6,574 bases of DNA from an uncultured Ruminococcus sp. (lineage in GTDB: Bacteria > Bacillota > Clostridia > Oscillospirales > Acutalibacteraceae). The stretch lies in the NCBI GenBank assembly GCA_902766585.1, contig CACXDV010000204.1:1-6574 (forward strand). The letters are read 5' to 3'. The notes beneath the pieces are model-generated. The model made no database searches. It had not been told where the DNA came from and worked only from the letters and a program-made list of their open reading frames with translations. Made by a program: the position numbers and the translations under genes. This document shows positions 1-5,531 of this stretch, in pieces; position 1 is the stretch's first letter, and every line of letters starts with the position of its first letter.

Positions 1-104
1 ACGGGGAGCGTTTCATCCTGTTCATGCTCCGGAACAAACACGCGCACAGTTTTTTCTCCGTTTCTGTAAGGCAATGACAGAGTAACAAGCTCTTCTTTAA
101 CCAT
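1..104 (-). CDS. Probable alpha/beta-hydrolase (putative esterase family), N-terminal fragment
   Basis: This open frame starts at an ATG at 104-102 and runs off the left edge of the window, so only 34 codons are visible. An AAAGGAG ribosome binding site at 120-114, nine bases upstream, supports the start. The fragment contains the stretch LPYRNGEKTVRVFVPEHE followed by a Leu-Pro-Val. That resembles the first beta strands of putative esterases (PF00756 type), where a charged strand of the form R-x-V-x-V-P precedes the 'LPVIY..DGQ' strand of the alpha/beta-hydrolase core. The catalytic Ser, Asp and His would lie beyond the window and cannot be checked. There is no signal peptide, so a cytoplasmic enzyme is expected. 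A terminator separates it from the preceding gene, and I see no convincing promoter of its own in the short gap. The reading frame is secure; the family call is a resemblance from a short fragment. Confidence 0.6.
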   Translation of the reverse strand, partial: MVKEELVTLSLPYRNGEKTVRVFVPEHEQDETLP

Positions 105-142
105 TCCGTTCAGCTCCTTTAAATGATTTTCATTACTGTGCC

Positions 143-175
143 AAAAAAGCTGCCGCACACTAAAAGCACAGCAGC
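143..175 (-). terminator. Rho-independent terminator after the STAS partner gene
   Basis: Read on the minus strand, 175-149 forms a stem of ten base pairs (GCTGCTGTGC against GTGCGGCAGC, three of them G-U) with a seven-base loop. Six T residues at 148-143 follow directly. It begins nine bases after the stop codon of the gene ending at 185. Position, stem and T-tract are those of an intrinsic terminator ending the STAS/partner transcript before the esterase-like gene. Confidence 0.8.
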
Positions 176-184
176 TGCAAAGTC

Positions 185-787
185 TTAAAGTGTTAGAGTA
201 CGGGTAACTATAAGCTCAACATCATCACCCTTAATACCGACAGAAACATCATCTGCAAGATTGGCAATAATGGATTTTTCAAGTTCATCCCAATCCTCAG
301 TATTATTCTTGACATTGACATTATTCTTATAGTCTGAAAGCTTCCAGATACTTACACTGTTAAAATCATCAACATCTGACAGACCGTAACCGTAATACAT
401 ATAGTAATAGTTCTGGTCACTTAAAACCTCACGGCAGCCGAGCATATACATCTCAAATATATCCTTGAGCTTATTGCATATACCCTTTGCAGCGTCGTTC
501 TTTTTACGGGATGAAGCTGCAAGGAGTTCATTTCTTATTCTTGAGTCCATATTTACCTTTGCGTTGACAATGAGCTTGTACTTTCTGCTTCCGCCTTCAA
601 TATGAAAATAAGCAAAAAACTGTCCAGCAATAGCCTCAACCATACCCATAAGCTCCTCGGACAGAAGCCTTATGCGTATACACTCTTTTTTGGAAAAGCC
701 GTTTGCCTTAGCATAGCTTTCAGCCTCGCTCAAGACCTCATCTCTTCCTGTTCCGTTATTTCCTATATATATATCTTTGGTCGTCAT
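185..787 (-). CDS. Degenerate RsbW/SpoIIAB-like (GHKL-fold) partner of the STAS protein, putative
   Basis: This is a 200-residue soluble protein with no signal peptide or membrane segment. The start is taken as the ATG at 787-785 because the AGAGGTGA at 800-793 lies five bases upstream; the in-frame GTG at 796 lies inside that ribosome binding site. The N-terminal third contains a helix with RIRLLSEELMG (residues 38-48), resembling the N-box helix of anti-sigma factor serine kinases, and the C-terminus ends in two strands (about 180-198) like the end of that fold. The conserved N-box Asn is absent: Met49 stands four residues after Glu45. No DxGxG box follows the strand at about 71-79, and no glycine-rich lid is recognisable. 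The middle region (about 95-170) is tyrosine- and asparagine-rich and unfamiliar. It begins 12 bases after the STAS gene stop and shares its promoter and terminator. I infer a binding partner in a partner-switching pair that may have lost kinase activity. The family call is tentative and a hypothetical protein is the safe alternative. Confidence 0.6.
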   Translation of the reverse strand: MTTKDIYIGNNGTGRDEVLSEAESYAKANGFSKKECIRIRLLSEELMGMVEAIAGQFFAYFHIEGGSRKYKLIVNAKVNMDSRIRNELLAASSRKKNDAAKGICNKLKDIFEMYMLGCREVLSDQNYYYMYYGYGLSDVDDFNSVSIWKLSDYKNNVNVKNNTEDWDELEKSIIANLADDVSVGIKGDDVELIVTRTLTL

Positions 788-792
788 CAGCT

Positions 793-800
793 TCACCTCT
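793..800 (-). promoter_or_regulatory. Ribosome binding site deciding the start at 787
   Basis: The minus strand reads AGAGGTGA here, five bases before the ATG at 787. The in-frame upstream GTG (796-794) is part of this motif and so is unlikely to be the start. The motif also overlaps the first base read of the STAS gene's stop region (800-802), consistent with coupled translation. Confidence 0.75.
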
Positions 801-1096
801 TATTTTATCACCATTATATCGGAGAAGCCTGTAATATCAAAAACCTCCATAACCGTCTCGGAAACATTAATAACAGTCATTCCGCCCTTGGAGGACATTT
901 TCTTGTGAGCAGAAAGAAGCACTCTCAAACCTGACGATGAAATATATTCAAGTTTCTCAAGATCAATAACTAATTCATTTACCTCTTCAAGATCTGCACT
1001 GATACTATTCTGAAGCTCAGGAGCAGTTGATGTATCAAGTCTGCCTGAAAGTTCTACATTGAGTGTGGAACCCTTTTTTTCTTTATTAATTGTCAT
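800..1096 (-). CDS. STAS-domain protein, anti-sigma factor antagonist-like (RsbV/SpoIIAA type)
   Basis: This 98-residue protein consists of one STAS domain. Family members bind an anti-sigma factor kinase when unphosphorylated and are released when a conserved serine is phosphorylated. Visible hallmarks are the N-terminal strand with LSGRLDTSTAPELQ (residues 16-29), the strand ELVIDLEKLEYIS, and the phospho-site loop SSSGLRVLL (53-61). Ser54, directly before Ser55-Gly56-Leu57, is the expected phospho-acceptor by alignment with SpoIIAA and RsbV. The Asp usual before that serine is Ser53 here, a common variant. The C-terminal helix contains VMEVFDITGF. I chose the ATG at 1096-1094 because a GGAGGT at 1108-1103 sits seven bases upstream; an in-frame ATG at 1111 lies just ahead of that site and would add five residues. 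It is the first gene of a two-gene unit with the GHKL-like partner that starts 12 bases downstream. No sigma factor gene is adjacent, so the target is unknown. Confidence 0.9.
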   Translation of the reverse strand: MTINKEKKGSTLNVELSGRLDTSTAPELQNSISADLEEVNELVIDLEKLEYISSSGLRVLLSAHKKMSSKGGMTVINVSETVMEVFDITGFSDIMVIK

Positions 1097-1102
1097 TTTA
1101 GT

Positions 1103-1108
1103 GACCTC
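1103..1108 (-). promoter_or_regulatory. Ribosome binding site deciding the STAS start at 1096
   Basis: GGAGGT on the minus strand lies seven bases before the ATG at 1096. The in-frame ATG at 1111-1109 is placed so that this motif would fall inside its codons 2 and 3, with no purine-rich site in front of it, so the shorter protein is preferred. Confidence 0.8.
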
Positions 1109-1120
1109 CATTTATACAAA

Positions 1121-1149
1121 ATTCTCAGATGTCATTGACACCTGAGAAT
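1121..1149 (-). repeat. 29-base near-perfect palindrome at the STAS gene transcription start
   Basis: The arms ATTCTCAG and CTGAGAAT (1121-1128, 1142-1149) are exact inverted repeats. Between them lie TGTCA and TGACA (1130-1134, 1136-1140), also exact, around a single central base at 1135. Only the pair 1129/1141 (A and C) fails, giving 13 of 14 matched positions. It starts directly after the -10 box and ends 12 bases before the ribosome binding site. It could be a repressor operator or, if transcription starts at its upstream edge, a 5' hairpin in the mRNA. It is less likely to be a terminator for the gene ending at 1243, because the following bases (TTTGTATAAATG) make a poor T-tract and the gene end is over 90 bases away. 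Confidence 0.75.
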
Positions 1150-1178
1150 ATCATACTATGTTTTAATTGATTTTTCAA
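1150..1178 (-). promoter_or_regulatory. Sigma-A type promoter for the STAS/partner unit
   Basis: On the minus strand a -35 box TTGAAA (1178-1173) is separated by exactly 17 bases from a -10 box TATGAT (1155-1150). Each box differs from consensus at one position, and the spacer and flanks are AT-rich. Transcription should begin around 1144-1142, inside the adjacent palindrome and about 46 bases before the STAS start codon. It lies entirely in the gap after the gene ending at 1243, so the STAS unit can be transcribed independently of the upstream genes. Confidence 0.8.
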
Positions 1179-1242
1179 GCATAAAAATCATTTTATTCTT
1201 CATCAAAATACTATTCAAATGCGGAATCTCTCGAATGAGTAA

Positions 1243-2145
1243 TTATTCCGACCATTCGACACTCAGCGATACCTTGGGAGAATTCAGGAATAAGTCCTTA
1301 AGATCTTTATTATGCGTATTTCCGATAACTGCACATTTCACCGCATTTGCCTTCATCTCAGAACAGACGATCCCCATTCTGTCCTTGTAAAGAATAATAT
1401 CACCATTGCTGAAAGCTGTCTCAGACGGAGAAACAGATAACCTCTGAGGTATCTGACAGAAAATTTCACCGTTATCAGATTCCTTGAAGCTGACCTCGAT
1501 CTTACCTCTGCTAAGCATATTTACAAGCATTTTTGCAGGAGTGTTTTTTTCGAGCGCGGCATAAAAGACAGTGCCTCCCGCCTTAATAACGATCATAGCC
1601 GCTGCCGTGGGAGAATGGCTTAATTGTTTTGCTGTCCTGTAATGAGTGTTCTTCTGAGAGGCAGCTGTCTGCTTTGCCCTTCGCACCTTTCTGAAACCAA
1701 TTATATCTATAACAGGAATGATTATCAGCAAGGTACCTACCGCAAGGAAGATCACGGCTCCTAATGGATCGGCAAATTCATAGTCCGATTCGTCATCATT
1801 ATAATAGATAAGCTTCGTTTCCTTCTGCCCGATCTCGAAGGATTTAGGAGAAATATCCTCTGTCTCGTCCGTAAATCTATATTTTTTATGACTTACAGGG
1901 TTTTCAAGCTCCCATGTAAGCTCATACATATAACAGGTATAATACTTATGAAGAGGATCAGCTTCTCTGTCTGATTTTTTCTTAAGCCTTTTCTCTGTAC
2001 TCATTTCGCAATTCACAAGCACAGTCTCAGCAAAAACCTTATTTTTAGCAAGAAAAAAATCCTTGCTTACAAAAAAAGTAATTAAATATATGATCAACCC
2101 GACAGATATAAGGATCATGTAACAAATCTTATCTTCCCTGCTCAT
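1243..2145 (-). CDS. Two-pass membrane protein with C-terminal cyclophilin-like domain, function unknown
   Basis: This is a 300-residue protein. A first hydrophobic segment spans about residues 8-27, and a loop of about 100 residues (28-125) rich in Lys, Glu, Asp and Tyr follows. A second hydrophobic segment spans about 127-149, then comes the basic stretch FRKVRRAK. Positive-inside logic puts the loop outside and both ends in the cytoplasm. The loop ending in a YYNDDES turn just before the second segment recalls DUF3592-type proteins, but weakly. Residues 182-300 follow the pattern of TM1367-like cyclophilin-like domains: an opening strand IVIKAGGTVFYAALE, then N-x-x-A-x-x-L-x-x-x-L, a P-x-x-L turn at 233-236, the GDIILY strand at 248-253, an IG at 274-275, and a final strand ending VSLSVE. 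The start ATG at 2145 has GGGAG at 2157-2153, seven bases upstream. It begins 45 bases after trpA with no visible terminator between, so read-through from the trp operon is possible. No substrate or pathway can be assigned. Confidence 0.7.
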   Translation of the reverse strand: MSREDKICYMILISVGLIIYLITFFVSKDFFLAKNKVFAETVLVNCEMSTEKRLKKKSDREADPLHKYYTCYMYELTWELENPVSHKKYRFTDETEDISPKSFEIGQKETKLIYYNDDESDYEFADPLGAVIFLAVGTLLIIIPVIDIIGFRKVRRAKQTAASQKNTHYRTAKQLSHSPTAAAMIVIKAGGTVFYAALEKNTPAKMLVNMLSRGKIEVSFKESDNGEIFCQIPQRLSVSPSETAFSNGDIILYKDRMGIVCSEMKANAVKCAVIGNTHNKDLKDLFLNSPKVSLSVEWSE

Positions 2146-2190
2146 CGACTAACTCCCGTATATTTATATAATATCTGTACTATGCTTATT

Positions 2191-2964
2191 TCAGGAGATC
2201 ACAGCCGTTTTCATTGCTTTTACAAATTCTCCTACATACGCCGGAGCATCTTTTCCGTATTTTTCGATAATGCGAACAACAGCCGAACCGACAATGGCGC
2301 CATCGGAAACGGCAGCCATATCGTGAGCCTGCTCCGGAGTGGAAATTCCAAATCCTATCGCACATGGAATATCCGTATTTTCTCTGATAACTCTGACGAT
2401 CGATGAAAGGTCTGTCTTAATCTCACTTCTTACACCCGTAACTCCAAGGCTCGACACAAGATATATAAAGCCCTCTGCCTCCCTTGCAATCATTCCTATA
2501 CGGTTTTCAGAGGTCGGCGCAATAAGAGATATCAATGCAACGTCATATTTATGGCAGTAATCAAGAAATTCTCCCTTTTCTTCATAGGGAATATCAGGAA
2601 GTATCAGACCGTCAATGCCGTATTCGGCGCATTTGCTTATAAATCTGTCCGCACCGTAGGAAAAAACAACATTTGCATACGTCATAAATACAAGAGGAAC
2701 AGTAACATCTTTTCTAAGCTCCCTGACAAGCTCAAATATCTTATCGGTATTCACTCCGCCTTTCAGCGCTCTGAGGTTGGCATTCTGGATGACCGGTCCC
2801 TCTGCTGTCGGATCTGAAAACGGTATCCCAAGTTCAATGATATCAGCGCCGTTTTCGGCGGCAGCCCTGACAACGGCAGCAGTGGTATCAAGATCAGGAT
2901 CACCGCAGGTAATGAAGGGAATGAAGGCTTTGCCATTTGCAAAAGCCTGTTCAAGCTTAGTCAT
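2191..2964 (-). CDS. trpA: Tryptophan synthase alpha chain
   Basis: TrpA is the alpha subunit of the cytoplasmic alpha2-beta2 tryptophan synthase. It splits indole-3-glycerol phosphate into glyceraldehyde 3-phosphate and indole, which is channelled to TrpB. The 257-residue length and (beta/alpha)8 barrel pattern fit the family: PFITCGDPD (16-24), ELGIPFSDP (44-52), GPVIQNANLRAL (56-67), the LPDIPYEE loop (122-129), LIAPTSENR (147-155), the SLGVTG loop (172-177) and the phosphate-binding GFGIST (204-209) and DGAIVGSA (221-228). Glu44 matches catalytic Glu49 of the Salmonella enzyme. Glu55 stands where the second catalytic residue, Asp60, is usual. The ATG at 2964 overlaps the trpB stop by eight bases (ATGACTAA), with AAAGGAGAGG six bases upstream, so translation is coupled. 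It is the last trp gene here. No terminator is seen in the 45 bases after its TGA stop. Confidence 0.97.
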   Translation of the reverse strand: MTKLEQAFANGKAFIPFITCGDPDLDTTAAVVRAAAENGADIIELGIPFSDPTAEGPVIQNANLRALKGGVNTDKIFELVRELRKDVTVPLVFMTYANVVFSYGADRFISKCAEYGIDGLILPDIPYEEKGEFLDYCHKYDVALISLIAPTSENRIGMIAREAEGFIYLVSSLGVTGVRSEIKTDLSSIVRVIRENTDIPCAIGFGISTPEQAHDMAAVSDGAIVGSAVVRIIEKYGKDAPAYVGEFVKAMKTAVIS

Positions 2965-4147
2965 AAATATCCTCTCCTTTATATCTTGCTATTGCGGCGC
3001 AGTCCTTGTCGCCTCTGCCTGAAACGGTAACAACTATTATTTTATCCTTATCCATTGTTGGGGCAAGCTTCATTGCGTATGCTATTGCATGAGCAGATTC
3101 TATCGCCGGAATAATGCCCTCTGTTTTTGAAAGGTACTCAAAAGCTCCTACAGCCTCATCATCCGTAACAGCCGTATATTCAGCCCTGCCGATATCATGG
3201 AGATATGCGTGCTCAGGACCGACTCCGGGATAATCAAGTCCCGCGGAAATGGAATAGACCGGAGCGATCTGTCCCATATCATCCTGGCAGAAATATGATT
3301 TCATTCCGTGGAAAATACCGAGCTTACCCGTTGAGATCGTTGCAGCAGTCTCAAAGGTATCAATGCCCCTGCCCGCTGCCTCACAGCCGATAAGACGTAC
3401 ACTCTTATCCTCAATGAAATGATAGAAGCTTCCTATCGCATTTGAGCCTCCTCCTACACAGGCAAGAACAGCATCGGGCAGTCTGCCCTCTTTCTCAAGC
3501 ATCTGCTGCTTTATCTCCTTTGAAATTACAGCCTGAAAATCCCTTACTATTGTCGGGAAGGGATGAGGTCCCATAACAGAACCGAGGCAATAATGTGTAT
3601 CATCTATCCTTTTTGTCCACTCTCTCATAGCCTCTGAAACTGCGTCCTTAAGTGTGGCTGTTCCTGTTTTTACAGGTATGACCTCCGCGCCTAAAAGCCT
3701 CATTCTATAAACATTGAGTGCCTGTCTGCGCGTATCCTCCTCGCCCATAAAAACAACACATTCCATCCCCATAAGCGCAGCAGCAGTCGCTGTCGCAACA
3801 CCATGCTGTCCTGCACCCGTTTCGGCTATCAGTCTTGTCTTGCCCATTTTCTTTGCAAGCAAAGCCTGACCGAGAACATTATTTATTTTATGCGCTCCGG
3901 TGTGGTTGAGATCCTCGCGTTTAAGATATATTTTTGCGCCGCCGAGAGCCTTTGTCATATTTTCGGCAAAATAAAGTCTTGACGGTCTGTTGGCATATTC
4001 ATTGAAAAGAGTCTCCAGTTCCTTGCAGAACTCTGGATCATTCTTATATTTGTTATAAGCCTCTTCAAGCTCATTTACGGCATTCATAAGTGTTTCGGGT
4101 ATATACTGTCCTCCATGAACACCAAAACGCCCCTTTGAGTTTGTCAT
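2957..4147 (-). CDS. trpB: Tryptophan synthase beta chain
   Basis: TrpB is the pyridoxal-phosphate subunit of tryptophan synthase and condenses indole from TrpA with L-serine to give L-tryptophan. At 396 residues it is the standard length of the TrpB1 form that pairs with TrpA. The opening GRFGVHGGQYIPETL (6-20) is characteristic. Lys87 in HTGAHKINN is the Schiff-base lysine, and Glu109 in AETGAGQHG is the catalytic acid-base. GGGSNAIG (232-239) binds the cofactor phosphate, SAGLDYPGVGPEH (301-313) forms the COMM/indole-site region with Asp305, and Ser376 in VSGRGDKD contacts the pyridine nitrogen. All key residues are intact. The ATG overlaps the trpF stop by four bases (ATGA), and a purine-rich AAAGGAAG lies upstream inside trpF. 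The frame ends in an eight-base overlap with trpA, which helps make equal amounts of the two subunits. Confidence 0.98.
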   Translation of the reverse strand: MTNSKGRFGVHGGQYIPETLMNAVNELEEAYNKYKNDPEFCKELETLFNEYANRPSRLYFAENMTKALGGAKIYLKREDLNHTGAHKINNVLGQALLAKKMGKTRLIAETGAGQHGVATATAAALMGMECVVFMGEEDTRRQALNVYRMRLLGAEVIPVKTGTATLKDAVSEAMREWTKRIDDTHYCLGSVMGPHPFPTIVRDFQAVISKEIKQQMLEKEGRLPDAVLACVGGGSNAIGSFYHFIEDKSVRLIGCEAAGRGIDTFETAATISTGKLGIFHGMKSYFCQDDMGQIAPVYSISAGLDYPGVGPEHAYLHDIGRAEYTAVTDDEAVGAFEYLSKTEGIIPAIESAHAIAYAMKLAPTMDKDKIIVVTVSGRGDKDCAAIARYKGEDIYD

Positions 4148-4752
4148 AACGTATCTTCCTTTCTCACGGCGGAAATGAACTCCGCCATTTTTTTCTTATC
4201 CTTGATTCCCTGCGTTTCCAGACCTGAGCTGACGTCAACGCCGTAGGGATGAAGCCTTCTCACCGCTTCACCGACGTTCTGCGGTGTCAAGCCTCCGGCA
4301 AGGAAATACGGTCTTTTTATCTCCCTGACGATCTCCCAGTCGAAGGTCGTTCCGTCCCCCGCTCCTGCATCAAGAAGTATCATATCGGCAATACTGTTTT
4401 CTGCTTCTTCAATATCCCTTTCCGAACGGATACGGATAGCTTTGATGATAATACTATCCGTCATGCTTCTGAGAATACCTATATAAGCATTGTCCTCTCT
4501 GCCGTGAAGCTGAACTATATCTATTGCGCCGGAATTTACTGTCTGTGCAACAGCTTCGGGCTTTTCATCAACAAATACGCCGACTACCTTTATTTTATCA
4601 TTAAGCCGAGATTTAAGCAAGAGTGCATTTTCCGGTGAAATATACCTTTTGCTCCGAGAAGCAAATACAAAGCCGATATAATCAGGCAAAAGCTCATTTG
4701 CGGCGGTAATATCCTCCTGCCTTTTCAGCCCGCACATTTTTATCCTTATCAT
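4144..4752 (-). CDS. trpF: Phosphoribosylanthranilate isomerase
   Basis: TrpF is a cytoplasmic single-domain (beta/alpha)8 enzyme that isomerises N-(5'-phosphoribosyl)anthranilate to 1-(2-carboxyphenylamino)-1-deoxyribulose 5-phosphate, the third step from anthranilate synthase. At 202 residues it is the normal monofunctional length. Cys7 in RIKMCGLKR is the general base, and Asp128 in ILLDAG is the general acid. GFVFASRSKRYISP (27-40), VGVFVDE (57-63), VQLHGRE (80-86), the GxGxxFDW-type motif ending at 139, LAGGLTPQNV (151-160) and GVDVSSGLE (171-179) are the family's phosphate-binding and barrel motifs. The ATG overlaps the trpC stop by four bases (ATGA), with GAGAGG six bases upstream. The 3' end overlaps trpB in the same way. 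It is separate from TrpC rather than fused to it as in enteric bacteria. Confidence 0.97.
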   Translation of the reverse strand: MIRIKMCGLKRQEDITAANELLPDYIGFVFASRSKRYISPENALLLKSRLNDKIKVVGVFVDEKPEAVAQTVNSGAIDIVQLHGREDNAYIGILRSMTDSIIIKAIRIRSERDIEEAENSIADMILLDAGAGDGTTFDWEIVREIKRPYFLAGGLTPQNVGEAVRRLHPYGVDVSSGLETQGIKDKKKMAEFISAVRKEDTL

Positions 4753-5531
4753 AATAAACCTCTCAGCTCACGAAGCTTTTGCTTTTTATCGGTAGACTTC
4801 ATCAGCGCCTCTCCTATCAGTACGGCAGATACTCCGGCATCTCTGAGAAGAGCAACGTCCTCCGGAGTTTTTATTCCGCTCTCCGAAACAAAAACTATAT
4901 CCTCCGGTATAATATCACGCAGTCTTCTGCTGTTTGACGTATCAACGGAAAAATCCTTGAGGTCACGGTTATTTACGCCTATAACAGAAGCCCTGCACCT
5001 GAGCGCTGTCATTATTTCTTTTTCATCGTGGGCTTCGACAAGTGCAGTAAGACCGAGAGAACGGGCAAGCATTATATATTCACCAAGCCTGCCTTCATCA
5101 AGTATCGAACATATCAGCAAAACGGCTGACGCGCCGAGAAGCTTCGCCTGATATATCATATATTCATCTACAGTAAAGTCCTTTCTCAGACACGGTATCG
5201 AAACTGAGCGGGCAATTTCTTCAAGATAGCCGTCACTCCCAAGGAACCACTTTGGCTCTGTGAGAACGGATATACAATCAGCCCCCGCTGCCTCATACTC
5301 CCTTGCAATACTGAGATAAGGAAAATCCACAGCTATAATACCCTTTGAAGGAGATGCCTTTTTCACCTCACAGATAAATGATATACCGGGCTTTCTGAGA
5401 GCAGCTTCAAACGGAAAATCTCCTATCGGCAGTGACTCCGCCTTTCTTCTCAGCTCTGAAAGAGGCATTTCAGCCTTATATAATTCACAGCGTTCCCTTG
5501 CATGGTCGGCAAGCTTATCAAGGATAGTCAT
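4749..5531 (-). CDS. trpC: Indole-3-glycerol phosphate synthase
   Basis: TrpC closes the ring of 1-(2-carboxyphenylamino)-1-deoxyribulose 5-phosphate with loss of CO2 and water to give indole-3-glycerol phosphate, the substrate of TrpA. The 260-residue monofunctional protein has the usual N-terminal helical extension (about 1-48), then the barrel. Its catalytic set is complete: Glu55 and Lys57 in ICEVKKASPSKG, Lys117 in CLRKDF, Glu166 in LVEAHDE, the Asn pair in GVNNRDL (185-191) and Ser216/Ser218 in SESGI. The phosphate-binding AVLIGEALM (236-244) is also present. The ATG follows the trpD stop with no gap (TAAATG), and its GGAGGAGG ribosome binding site (5544-5537) lies inside the last codons of trpD. 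It ends in a four-base overlap with trpF. Confidence 0.97.
   Translation of the reverse strand: MTILDKLADHARERCELYKAEMPLSELRRKAESLPIGDFPFEAALRKPGISFICEVKKASPSKGIIAVDFPYLSIAREYEAAGADCISVLTEPKWFLGSDGYLEEIARSVSIPCLRKDFTVDEYMIYQAKLLGASAVLLICSILDEGRLGEYIMLARSLGLTALVEAHDEKEIMTALRCRASVIGVNNRDLKDFSVDTSNSRRLRDIIPEDIVFVSESGIKTPEDVALLRDAGVSAVLIGEALMKSTDKKQKLRELRGLL

Noticed and set aside
105..142. Possible promoter for the esterase-like gene in the gap after the terminator
   Set aside because: A TTGGCA-like -35 can be found, but the matching -10 would fall on the ribosome binding site, leaving no leader.
602..934. Plus-strand open frame of 110 codons across the STAS and partner genes
   Set aside because: It lies antisense to two well-supported minus-strand genes, crosses their junction, shows no recognisable domain and has no clear ribosome binding site.
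1213..1236. Weak inverted repeat (ATTCAA ... TCGAAT) just after the gene ending at 1243, as a possible terminator
   Set aside because: It has only about six pairs including a G-U, a loop of about 12 bases and no T-tract behind it on the minus strand.
2155..2200. Possible promoter upstream of the 1243-2145 gene (TATTAT/TATATA-like -10 in the AT-rich run)
   Set aside because: Several -10-like hexamers fit, but the best -35 candidate (CTGAAA) gives spacings of 15 or 19-20 bases or a poor -10, so it is not distinguishable from AT-rich background.
4249..4638. Plus-strand open frame of 129 codons inside trpF
   Set aside because: It is wholly antisense to an intact trpF with all its catalytic residues, and its composition looks like a shadow frame.
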